This document shows, one piece after another, positions 40,562 through 46,587 of a stretch of 46,587 nucleotides of DNA; positions within the stretch are counted from its first letter, which is position 1, and every line of letters starts with the position of its first letter. A program made the position numbers and the translations under genes. Source of the DNA: Clostridium sp. (lineage in GTDB: Bacteria; Bacillota; Clostridia; Lachnospirales; Lachnospiraceae); contig JAMPFS010000026.1 of NCBI GenBank assembly GCA_023664325.1, forward strand, positions 1-46,587. The letters run 5' to 3'. The notes under the pieces are model-generated. The model was not told where the DNA came from and searched no databases. It was given only the letters and a program-made list of their open reading frames with translations.

Positions 40562-40920
40562 GGAGTTTATCTGGCATAATTATGTACCGTGATACAGAAT
40601 TATGCAGTTTTGAGGTGAAAAATGATGTACTTATTTCTTATAAACCTCTTGGGGTAAGTGACAAATATACTCCGTGGGAATTTAGAAATGGGTATACAGC
40701 AGCAACGGTTTTGGATTGGTTAAAGGATCGGCTGCCGGAAGATAACCGTCAGGGATTGTATGAAAGTTGTTGTGCATATGGAATTCATATGATAGGTTCT
40801 GAGATTTTAAAAATAAGCAATGGACGGGAGATTGGAGACCGCTGTTGGATTAAATTTCCTACCGGCCCTCAAACAAGTAAGGAGGTATTTGCTATATTAG
40901 ATGGGGAAAATGCTTCTTAA
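40552..40920 (+). CDS. Small partner of the HipA-like protein
   Basis: A 122-residue protein started at ATG 40552 (GGAG seven bases upstream; ATG 40546 is too close). Its pattern of an N-terminal beta unit, then VLDWLKDRLPEDNRQGLYESCCAYG, recalls the N-terminal subdomain of HipA, which normally precedes the kinase core. If that is right, the two HipA parts are here separate genes in reversed order. The overlap with the upstream gene supports joint action. Confidence 0.45.
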   Translation: MRLGSLSGIIMYRDTELCSFEVKNDVLISYKPLGVSDKYTPWEFRNGYTAATVLDWLKDRLPEDNRQGLYESCCAYGIHMIGSEILKISNGREIGDRCWIKFPTGPQTSKEVFAILDGENAS

Positions 40921-40932
40921 ATGGGCTGCTGC

Positions 40933-40990
40933 CTGTTTTTTGGCGGGAGAGCTTTCGGTATCGCCTCAAATAGTAAAAGAGGAAAGTAAG
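40933..40990 (+). pseudogene. Internally deleted scrap of a 44651-type gene
   Basis: CTGTTTTTTGGCGGGAGAGC matches the codons for LFFCGGRAS in the copy at 41890. The directly following CGGTATCGCCTCAAATAGT matches 45065-45083 of the full gene. Two parts normally about 260 bp apart are joined, so this is a deletion remnant. Confidence 0.65.
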
Positions 40991-41008
40991 TTTTTATATT
41001 GTATGTTA
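40991..41008 (+). repeat. Repeated promoter-like element, copy 2
   Basis: Identical to 39913-39930; it lies 32 bases before the Fic start codon. Confidence 0.55.
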
Positions 41009-41040
41009 TGATAATAATAAATTGGAAGGAGAATAATCTC

Positions 41041-41808
41041 ATGTTTTCAAAGAAGATCATTGGATTAGATGCGAATGATATGAATGAAGATTTTTTAGAT
41101 TTCCTTTTGGAAAGATTCAAGATTGAAAAAGAAAAATTTGATAGATCAGGCGTCTATGCTTATACTCAACGTTTACTTGCGTATAATTCAAATAAAATTG
41201 AAGGAAGTACATTAACAGAGGAGCAAACAGCTTCTTTATTTGATAATGGAACTTTGCCAAAATCTGATGATTATTATAGAACAAAAGATGTTGAGGAAAT
41301 GAATGGACATTTCCTAATGTTCAATAAAATGTTGGATACTTTGGACGGGGCATTGACGCAGGAATTGATAAAGCAGTTCCATTATGAATTGAAGGCTGGC
41401 GTATTTGAGGATCGTGCCAACGGATACGCTATTGGTGATTACAAAAAGCGTCCTAATATGATAGGTATGTATCAAACTATAAAACCAGAGGATGTGGCTC
41501 AGGAAATGTATCTGCTAATGGATTGGTATAACAATCAGACAGCAGATATTTCTATATTGGCTGAATTCCATGCAAGATATGAGAGTATCCATCCATTTCA
41601 AGACGGTAATGGTAGGACGGGTAGACTAATTCTTTTTAGGGAGTGTTTAAAGAAAGGAATTGTGCCAGTTGTGATAGAGGATGCTAATAGAAATGACTAT
41701 TTGGAAGCATTGAAAGAATATAGGGAGGAAAGAAAGCTGGATAAATTAGTCAAGCTTTTTGAAAGAGAACAGCAATTTTATTTTGAAAAATGTAAGTATT
41801 TTATGTAA
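41041..41808 (+). CDS. Fic-domain AMP-transferase
   Basis: A 255-residue protein with the complete Fic motif HPFQDGNGRTGR near 178-189. The N-terminal inhibitory helix carries SNKIEG, matching (S/T)xxxE(G/N) of self-inhibited Fic proteins. Fic enzymes usually attach AMP to target proteins. With both motifs intact it is probably active and self-controlled. I start at ATG 41041 with AGGAG nine bases upstream; the open frame begins 42 bases earlier without a site. Confidence 0.9.
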   Translation: MFSKKIIGLDANDMNEDFLDFLLERFKIEKEKFDRSGVYAYTQRLLAYNSNKIEGSTLTEEQTASLFDNGTLPKSDDYYRTKDVEEMNGHFLMFNKMLDTLDGALTQELIKQFHYELKAGVFEDRANGYAIGDYKKRPNMIGMYQTIKPEDVAQEMYLLMDWYNNQTADISILAEFHARYESIHPFQDGNGRTGRLILFRECLKKGIVPVVIEDANRNDYLEALKEYREERKLDKLVKLFEREQQFYFEKCKYFM

Positions 41809-41853
41809 GGTGGATCGGGCATATACCAGTTATTCAGACAAGTGATATGAAAC

Positions 41854-42072
41854 CTGTTGCGAAAGATTGTGCAGAAGTAGGGTGTAGATATGAATTTTAT
41901 AAGTGAAAAAATTGAAAATGCAGAGGATATCCAATCTATTAATTCGCTTGGGTTTCAAGACAGCACGGGAAAAGAATATACACCGTCATGGTGGGTGATC
42001 GACAGGACTTCCGGTGCTTTTCTGTTTTTTTGCGGCGGGAGAGCTTCCAGTAAGCTACAAAAGTACGGATTA
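41854..42072 (+). repeat. Direct repeat of about 220 bp, copy 1
   Basis: Matches 44614-44833 at roughly nine of ten positions by eye. It runs from CTGTTGCGAAAGATTGTGCA upstream of the start codon to AAGTACGGATTA inside the gene. Confidence 0.8.
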
Positions 42073-42105
42073 ATATATTATTTTATAAGGAAGAAAGATA
42101 AGTGA
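41890..42105 (+). pseudogene. Truncated copy of the 44651 gene
   Basis: Encodes 71 residues. The first ~60 (MNFISEKIENAEDIQ through GGRASSKLQKYGL) match the N-terminus of the 259-residue protein at 44651, and the last ~10 are unrelated. The break lies at about 42072. It may still be translated, but it lacks about three quarters of the protein. Confidence 0.7.
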
Positions 42106-42145
42106 TGCATGTCAAAATATATTTGAGAAAGGAAGGATTCAAAAG

Positions 42146-42964
42146 ATGACAGTATGGCTAATAATGTTAGTTTTTATGCTTGTTTTATCAGTTCAGTTTA
42201 TGTCATTGATAAAAGAAATAAAGGCAATAAAGAAAATAAAGGCAACCTTACATGATGGAACAATAAGGGCAGTTGTTATTGATACTGTTTCCCAGATATC
42301 AACTTCAGATATCAAACCAATCTTACAATATACTGTTGCGGGAATAGATAAAAAGTACATATATCATTTTTATTATAGTCGAAAGCAATATCCGATCGGA
42401 AAGGAAGTGACATTAAGGCTTTCAGAGAGTAGTGGGTTAGCATATGATCGAACTGATTTGATCAAAGCATTTATTTATGAATTAGGGTTAACAATGTTCT
42501 CGGCTTTTTGTGTAATTGTTTGTATTATTGGATTGATTTTGGGGAAATACAATCTGGCAGTGGAAGAAGATATGATTAAGAGCTATTTCTTGTTTTTTGG
42601 CAGTTGTCTTGCTTTATTAGTAATTTTAAAAGGGTTAGTAGAAGCGATAAAGAAGTTTTTGAAAATTAGCGCAGATGATACGGAGATAAAGGCTACCGTT
42701 GTAAGCATTGTTACTGTTGTAACAGGAGATATTCAACCCATATTGCTATATAATATAGATGGAGTTGCAAAAACATATACATATCATTCTTCTTTTCCGA
42801 TAGACAAATATTCGGTCGGTGATGAAGTAACCTTAAAGTTTTCTGAAAAAAATGGTTTTGCATACGATAAAGAGGATTTAATTAAGGAATTGCGAACGCA
42901 TCTCATTGTAACAATTATGATGGTGTTGTTAGCATTATTGTTTGCCAGTAATATTTGGCTTTAA
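42146..42964 (+). CDS. Membrane protein with two DUF3592-like domains
   Basis: A 272-residue protein built from two copies of one unit, at about 30-110 and 170-255. Each has an IRAVVIDTVSQ/IKATVVSIVTV strand, a DI(K/Q)PIL(Q/L)Y core, GKEVTLR/GDEVTLK and FAYD/LAYD(R/K)xDLIK. Membrane helices lie at about 3-20, 114-138, 149-170 and 250-270. The gene at 45443 encodes a single unit. The pattern resembles DUF3592. The function is unknown; immunity to a neighbouring toxin is possible. Confidence 0.65.
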   Translation: MTVWLIMLVFMLVLSVQFMSLIKEIKAIKKIKATLHDGTIRAVVIDTVSQISTSDIKPILQYTVAGIDKKYIYHFYYSRKQYPIGKEVTLRLSESSGLAYDRTDLIKAFIYELGLTMFSAFCVIVCIIGLILGKYNLAVEEDMIKSYFLFFGSCLALLVILKGLVEAIKKFLKISADDTEIKATVVSIVTVVTGDIQPILLYNIDGVAKTYTYHSSFPIDKYSVGDEVTLKFSEKNGFAYDKEDLIKELRTHLIVTIMMVLLALLFASNIWL

Positions 42965-43010
42965 TCTTATTGCCAATGCAGATTATACACTAATAAAAAG
43001 TTGTAGATAA

Positions 43011-43097
43011 CAAGATGGAACATATCAAGTAATTGCGAATAATAATGAGGAAACCTACTGGAATAAAGCAGTTGAAAAACAGGTTGGTCTATGTTAG
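43011..43097 (+). pseudogene. Short coding relic
   Basis: Between two stops the frame reads a 28-residue peptide containing YQVIANNNEETYWNKAVEKQ, which looks like the C-terminus of a folded protein. There is no start or ribosome binding site. It is probably the end of a deleted gene; the family is not recognised. Confidence 0.3.
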
Positions 43098-43140
43098 GAT
43101 TATGGTATAGAAAATAAGGAAAAGCAGGTAGGCGAACCAT

Positions 43141-43938
43141 TTGGGAAAGAGAAAAACCGTAGAACAAAAACATGAAGAAATATTGCAGCGAATCAAAGGA
43201 TTTCGTTTATTAGATGACGATTTTATGACGAAATGTTTTGAGGAAAATAAGGAAGCAACGGAACTGGTACTTCGTATTGTGCTGGAAAAAATGGACATTC
43301 AGGTTGAGAAGGTTATTACGCAGTACAGCATGAAAAACATAAAAGGAAGGTCAGTCAGGCTCGACATTTATGCTACTGATTCCCATAAGAAAAAGTACAA
43401 TATTGAATTACAGCGTGCTGAGAAAGGTGCTGGGGCAAAACGGGCAAGGTATAACAGCAGTCTTATTGACAGTGACATTTTGCCTTCTGGCGTGGAGGTA
43501 GAGAATCTGGCAGAGACGTATGTTATTTTTATAACGGAAACTGATGTAATCGGGAAAAATAAGCCGATTTACCATATTGACCGGTATATTCGAGAAGCAG
43601 GAGAATTTTTTGACGATGGCTCCCATATAATATATGTGAATGCATCCTATCAGGACAACTCGGAACTGGGAAAGCTGATGCACGATTTTTCCTGTGTCAA
43701 TCCTTCGGATATGAATTATCCTGTGCTTGCGGATACTGCGAGATACTATAAAGAAGATAAGGAGGGATTATTTACGATGTGTAAAGCAGTGGAAGATATG
43801 ATAACAGATGAAAAAAGGGAAATTGCATTGAGGATGCTTGAAAAAGGCAAGCTGCCGATGGAAGAAATTGCAGAATATTCTGACCTGTCACTAGAAGAAG
43901 TAAAAAAACTCGCAGATGAGGAATTGCAACCGGCATAA
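43141..43938 (+). CDS. Rpn/PD-(D/E)XK nuclease family putative transposase
   Basis: A 265-residue protein of the PDDEXK_2 (Rpn) group. It begins with FRLLDDDFMTKCFE and has the nuclease core RLDIYATDSHKKKYNIELQRAE, where D, E and Q fit the D-ExQ variant of the active site. The C-terminal helices are MLEKGKLPMEEIAEYSDLSLEEVKKL. The family promotes recombination in known cases and moves widely. The start is TTG 43141 behind AGGTAGG. A good terminator follows. Confidence 0.85.
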   Translation: MGKRKTVEQKHEEILQRIKGFRLLDDDFMTKCFEENKEATELVLRIVLEKMDIQVEKVITQYSMKNIKGRSVRLDIYATDSHKKKYNIELQRAEKGAGAKRARYNSSLIDSDILPSGVEVENLAETYVIFITETDVIGKNKPIYHIDRYIREAGEFFDDGSHIIYVNASYQDNSELGKLMHDFSCVNPSDMNYPVLADTARYYKEDKEGLFTMCKAVEDMITDEKREIALRMLEKGKLPMEEIAEYSDLSLEEVKKLADEELQPA

Positions 43939-43968
43939 GTTATTACAAAATAAATCGTGAAAAGTAAG

Positions 43969-44000
43969 GCAGTAATTCCAAAGAGAATTGCTGCTTTTTT
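43969..44000 (+). terminator. Rho-independent terminator of the Rpn gene
   Basis: A 10-bp stem (43969-43978 with 43985-43994, one G-U) encloses CAAAGA and is followed by six T residues. Confidence 0.85.
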
Positions 44001-44052
44001 GGAATGGGTGTGATTTTGGGGATAATAGCAGTATTTTTATATAGTAAATAAA
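43994..44052 (+). repeat. Scar: 3' end of a DUF3592-like gene, copy 1
   Basis: This ~59-bp segment matches 45808-45867, the 3' end of the DUF3592-like gene, except for one substitution and one 1-bp gap. Here no gene body precedes it, so it marks a deletion or recombination joint. Confidence 0.8.
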
Positions 44053-44067
44053 AAGAGAGATGAAAAG

Positions 44068-44568
44068 ATGACAAATGATGAACTGTATCTACTGACGCAA
44101 AAGGCAGTAAAAGAACATGAAATAGTTGATTTGCTACAGGGCAAAGGAATATATCAATGTCCACCGAACAAATATCTGCCAGCATATATTCCGACTGACT
44201 TTGAAAGAGTATTGCATCAGGGTATTTATCTATATTATACTAATACGAGAGATGAAACAGTGGTAAATGGCTTAGAGGCGGCAATACAATCGTTATGTCA
44301 TGGAGACGTGGTTCAAATATGGATAGCGTATACATATCATTGGTTTTTAGTTTATTCAAAAATAGGAAATAAATTACCATTTAAGTATCATGATAGAGAA
44401 GTGGGAAATGTTATAGCAACAGCCATTCTTTCACACGAGAAAGAATTAAAAATATGTAAAGAGTGGAATGGTTGGAATGAACCGGATGGTTTATGGCAGG
44501 ATATTATCCGGTCTGAAGCATCTTTAACAAAGAGCTGTCATTATAAAATAATCAAAAATCGTAAATGA
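44068..44568 (+). CDS. Small soluble protein, possible immunity protein
   Basis: A 166-residue protein without signal peptide or membrane helix. I recognise no family. Aromatic-rich motifs (IYLYYTNTRDETVV, IWIAYTYHWFLVYSK) and a position among decayed repeats upstream of an effector-like gene fit an immunity protein. This is inference from context. Confidence 0.55.
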   Translation: MTNDELYLLTQKAVKEHEIVDLLQGKGIYQCPPNKYLPAYIPTDFERVLHQGIYLYYTNTRDETVVNGLEAAIQSLCHGDVVQIWIAYTYHWFLVYSKIGNKLPFKYHDREVGNVIATAILSHEKELKICKEWNGWNEPDGLWQDIIRSEASLTKSCHYKIIKNRK

Positions 44569-44613
44569 AACTTAATGCTTGCCAATAGAGAAGCTGTAAA
44601 AAGATTGTATATT

Positions 44614-44833
44614 CTGTTGCGAAAGATTGTGCAAAAGTAAGGGTGAAAGTATGGATTTTATAAGCGAAAAAATTGAAAATGCAGAGGATATCCAATTTAT
44701 CCATTCGCTTGGGCTTCAAGGCAGCACGGGAAAAGAATATACACCGTCATGGTGGGTGATTGACAGGGCTTCCGGTGCTTTTTTGTTTTTTTGTGGCGGG
44801 AAAGTTTCTGGTAAGCTGCAAAAGTACGGATTA
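44614..44833 (+). repeat. Direct repeat of about 220 bp, copy 2
   Basis: Partner of 41854-42072. It contains the upstream region and first ~60 codons of the intact gene at 44651. Confidence 0.8.
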
Positions 44834-45430
44834 TGCATAGACAAAGAAATGGTGAAGATAGAGGCATTATGCAAAACGGAAGGAGACAACTCAAACTCCG
44901 GTTTCATTGTATATTGGATGATTAGTAGGATTGAGATACCGATCAGCCTGATCCAAAAGGGGTATGTGGAAGAAGATATAGTGTATATGCTCGAACAGGC
45001 ATTTACTGCGTTGGGTATTTGGGGTATGGATCGGAAGGATATTGCAAATGTTTTTGTAGAGATAGCGGTATCGCCTCAAATAGTGAAAGTAGAGAGTAAG
45101 AAGGAAGAACGTGAATATTTAGAAATAAGGGGAGAGGATGATGAGAAAACTAGTTTTATTGAAGAATTAAAAAAAGGTTTTAAAAGAGAATATGCAGAAG
45201 TTGCGAGTATAGAAACAACATTTGCAGTGCTCATGATGGCAATTTGGATTATTTTGAGTGTAGTGGCTAAGGTTATAGAGGCAGTTTACAATATGAAAAT
45301 GAACTCTATGGTTATGTTTTTTGACAAAGTTTTATTGATCATCATGGGTATTTTAACAGCAATCTATTGGATTCCCCGAATCATTTTTATATTCATAAAA
45401 TGTATTTTAGAACGTGTGTTTAAAGACTAA
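44651..45430 (+). CDS. Immunity-like protein with C-terminal membrane helices
   Basis: A 259-residue protein. The N-terminal ~155 residues are soluble (EYTPSWWVIDRASGAFLFFCGG), and two or three membrane helices follow at about 186-212 and 220-252. I start at ATG 44651 behind AAGGGTG, because the truncated paralogue begins at the same place. This is the only complete copy of three in the window. The family is unknown; an immunity function is inferred from its repeated, decaying copies next to an effector-like gene. Confidence 0.6.
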   Translation: MDFISEKIENAEDIQFIHSLGLQGSTGKEYTPSWWVIDRASGAFLFFCGGKVSGKLQKYGLCIDKEMVKIEALCKTEGDNSNSGFIVYWMISRIEIPISLIQKGYVEEDIVYMLEQAFTALGIWGMDRKDIANVFVEIAVSPQIVKVESKKEEREYLEIRGEDDEKTSFIEELKKGFKREYAEVASIETTFAVLMMAIWIILSVVAKVIEAVYNMKMNSMVMFFDKVLLIIMGILTAIYWIPRIIFIFIKCILERVFKD

Positions 45431-45442
45431 ACGGAGGGCGGA

Positions 45443-45859
45443 ATGGCGAAATCATATAAGAAAGAGGCAGTAAAACTTATATTGGGAGGACTGGGAGCTA
45501 CAGTGTTTGGCTCTTTGCTTTTGGTTCAGCGCTTGCAAAAAATAAAGGAAATAAATTGGAGTTCTGATGATGATTTTATAAAAGCAACAGTTGTTGATTG
45601 GCATTATATTTATGCAGGAGATATCCAACCTATCGTATCTTACTGGGTGGATGGTGAAGAAAAAAAGTATGAATATATATATTTTTATAATCGCAAAGAT
45701 TTTCCTATTGGAAAAGAAATATCTTTAAAATTTTCAAAAAGGAGTGGATTAGCATATGATAAAAAAGATTTAATAAAAGGGTTATTATGGATGATATTTG
45801 GAATACTCTTTTTTGGAATGGGTGTGATTTTGGGGATAATAGCAGTATTTGTATTATAG
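45443..45859 (+). CDS. Single-unit DUF3592-like membrane protein
   Basis: A 138-residue protein with helices at about 8-27 and 112-136 around one DUF3592-like unit (IKATVVDWHYIYAGDIQPIVSY, GKEISLKFSKRSGLAYDKKDLIK). It is closely related to each half of the protein at 42146. GGAGGGCGG lies directly before the ATG. It sits 12 bp after the previous gene and 40 bp before the effector-like gene. Confidence 0.65.
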   Translation: MAKSYKKEAVKLILGGLGATVFGSLLLVQRLQKIKEINWSSDDDFIKATVVDWHYIYAGDIQPIVSYWVDGEEKKYEYIYFYNRKDFPIGKEISLKFSKRSGLAYDKKDLIKGLLWMIFGILFFGMGVILGIIAVFVL

Positions 45860-45867
45860 TAAATAAA
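45808..45867 (+). repeat. 3' end of a DUF3592-like gene, copy 2
   Basis: The intact counterpart of the scar at 43994-44052; GGAATGGGTGTGATTTTGGG is identical in both. Confidence 0.8.
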
Positions 45868-45899
45868 CGAATGGTGAGAAATAGAAAGGAATAATGATA

Positions 45900-46587
45900 A
45901 TGAGTATTTATGAGAAACTATTTAACACGTTTTACAATACATGTACGACTTTTCTAAGCTCTTTAGGTACATATTCGCAGGAAGCAGAGAAGGTATATAC
46001 AAAAATATTGGAAGAACTTATAAATGAAGGATTCCCAAAGGGAAATATAAAAGCATTGTGTGATGCACAGGATGTTTCGCAGATATTTTTAGAAGTGGAT
46101 GAACTGGCAGAAGCAGGATATAAAATTGATAAACAGTCAGTGGCATTATATAAATTGTATGGAATGATATATAATAAGGTTACAGGATTAGAATTTGACG
46201 TAAGCAGTTTATCAACGAGCAATATAAATGCTTTTGCAACATTTTCAAAATTTTTATCAAAATCTGAAGGAATCACAGCTGTTGCTGGCGCATGTGGCGT
46301 TGCAATTGAGAGTGCAATATTAATTAGTGAGGGAAAGGAAGATGAAGCAGGGGTAAAGCTGCGACAATATGGGTATGGATTGTTGGGAGGATTAGCACTT
46401 GGAATTTGGGCTAAGATGGTTGTTGTGCCTCTTTTAGTATCAAACCCATTTAGTGCAATAGTAGTAATGGTTGTTTGTTCAATGGGTGGTACAGAAATAG
46501 GTAAGATAGTTGGTATGGTAATGGATGTAACCTTCGGCTTATACGACGATGCCGGAGCTTACACCTATCCGGTAGACCCATTAATCT
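45900..46587 (+). CDS. 5' part of a large effector or polymorphic toxin-like gene, cut by the window edge
   Basis: From ATG 45900 (AAAGGA upstream) the frame is open for 229 codons to the window edge, so the gene continues outside. The first ~125 residues are a helical domain. Glycine-rich hydrophobic segments follow (GITAVAGACGVAIESAILIS, then two more near 160-205). The visible end is GAYTYPVDPLI. Many RTX-like and polymorphic toxins of Clostridia have a PxDPLVLDLDGDG calcium-binding joint at such a place, which the last residues could start. This is inferred from the partial sequence. Confidence 0.6.
   Translation, partial: MSIYEKLFNTFYNTCTTFLSSLGTYSQEAEKVYTKILEELINEGFPKGNIKALCDAQDVSQIFLEVDELAEAGYKIDKQSVALYKLYGMIYNKVTGLEFDVSSLSTSNINAFATFSKFLSKSEGITAVAGACGVAIESAILISEGKEDEAGVKLRQYGYGLLGGLALGIWAKMVVVPLLVSNPFSAIVVMVVCSMGGTEIGKIVGMVMDVTFGLYDDAGAYTYPVDPLI

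Noticed and set aside
1..46587. CRISPR array, rRNA, tRNA or complete transposase
   Set aside because: No regularly spaced repeats, no rRNA or tRNA signature and no DDE or tyrosine recombinase frame were found; the Rpn protein is the only mobile-type enzyme.

Overview
The window reads as a chromosomal segment of a low-to-moderate GC, Gram-positive Clostridia species, most likely a gut Lachnospiraceae. The support is strong GGAGG ribosome binding sites throughout, sigma-A type TTGACA/TATAAT promoters, the Firmicutes-specific dnaD-like/dnaI primosome pair, meso-diaminopimelate dehydrogenase, a PBP1a with a TTEAP-repeat tail, ECF-type vitamin uptake, and surface proteins with Fn3 or Big2 modules. 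This assignment is inferred from gene content; no rRNA is present.

Region 1 (1-13.3 kb) is core genome. A compact nuclease/ATPase pair of SbcD/YhaO and YhaN type is followed by a class A penicillin-binding protein. A bidirectional terminator separates these from a leftward block: PRPP synthetase, DnaI helicase loader and a DnaD-like primosome protein, then murC. The dnaD-murC gap carries six DnaA-box-like 9-mers arranged in head-to-tail blocks. Rightward follow rpmG, secE, nusG, rplK and rplA. An RNA element resembling the ribosomal protein L1 site of 23S rRNA precedes both rplK and rplA. The operon ends in a terminator after rplA, so rplJ-rplL-rpoBC do not follow as they do in many Firmicutes.

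Region 2 (13.3-24.3 kb) is an AT-rich accessory island of small membrane-anchored or lipid-anchored proteins of unknown function. It contains tandem paralogues, a 115-bp near-identical 5' module shared by two otherwise diverged genes, decayed fragments (one DUF4474-like), an AAA/DUF4143 ATPase flanked by 13-bp inverted repeats, and a secreted repeat protein. The pattern resembles immunity-gene arrays of polymorphic toxin loci, but no complete toxin is seen here.

Region 3 (24.4-34.6 kb) holds ddh, a nucleotidyltransferase and the most striking locus in the window. A promoter and cobalamin riboswitch precede a six-gene run: a small HNH-repeat-like protein, a secreted DUF4430-like/Fn3 protein, a secreted alpha/alpha-barrel/Big2 protein, a membrane-anchored DUF4430 protein, EcfT, and one polypeptide fusing EcfA, EcfA' and an ECF S-component. 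The alpha-barrel plus DUF4430 set matches, in split form, the two domains of animal intrinsic factor and transcobalamin. I infer a surface B12-capture system feeding a dedicated ECF transporter.

Region 4 (34.7-39.9 kb) is mixed: a PIN toxin-antitoxin pair, Nudix hydrolase, DNA polymerase IV, HD hydrolase, a membrane-anchored surface protein, a GIY-YIG protein and an N-acetylmuramoyl-L-alanine amidase.

Region 5 (39.9 kb to the end) is a second accessory array: a HipA-like gene pair, a Fic protein, an Rpn-type PD-(D/E)XK nuclease, DUF3592-like membrane proteins, immunity-like genes with truncated copies and recombination scars, and at the right edge the 5' part of a large gene whose product looks like a polymorphic or RTX-like effector.
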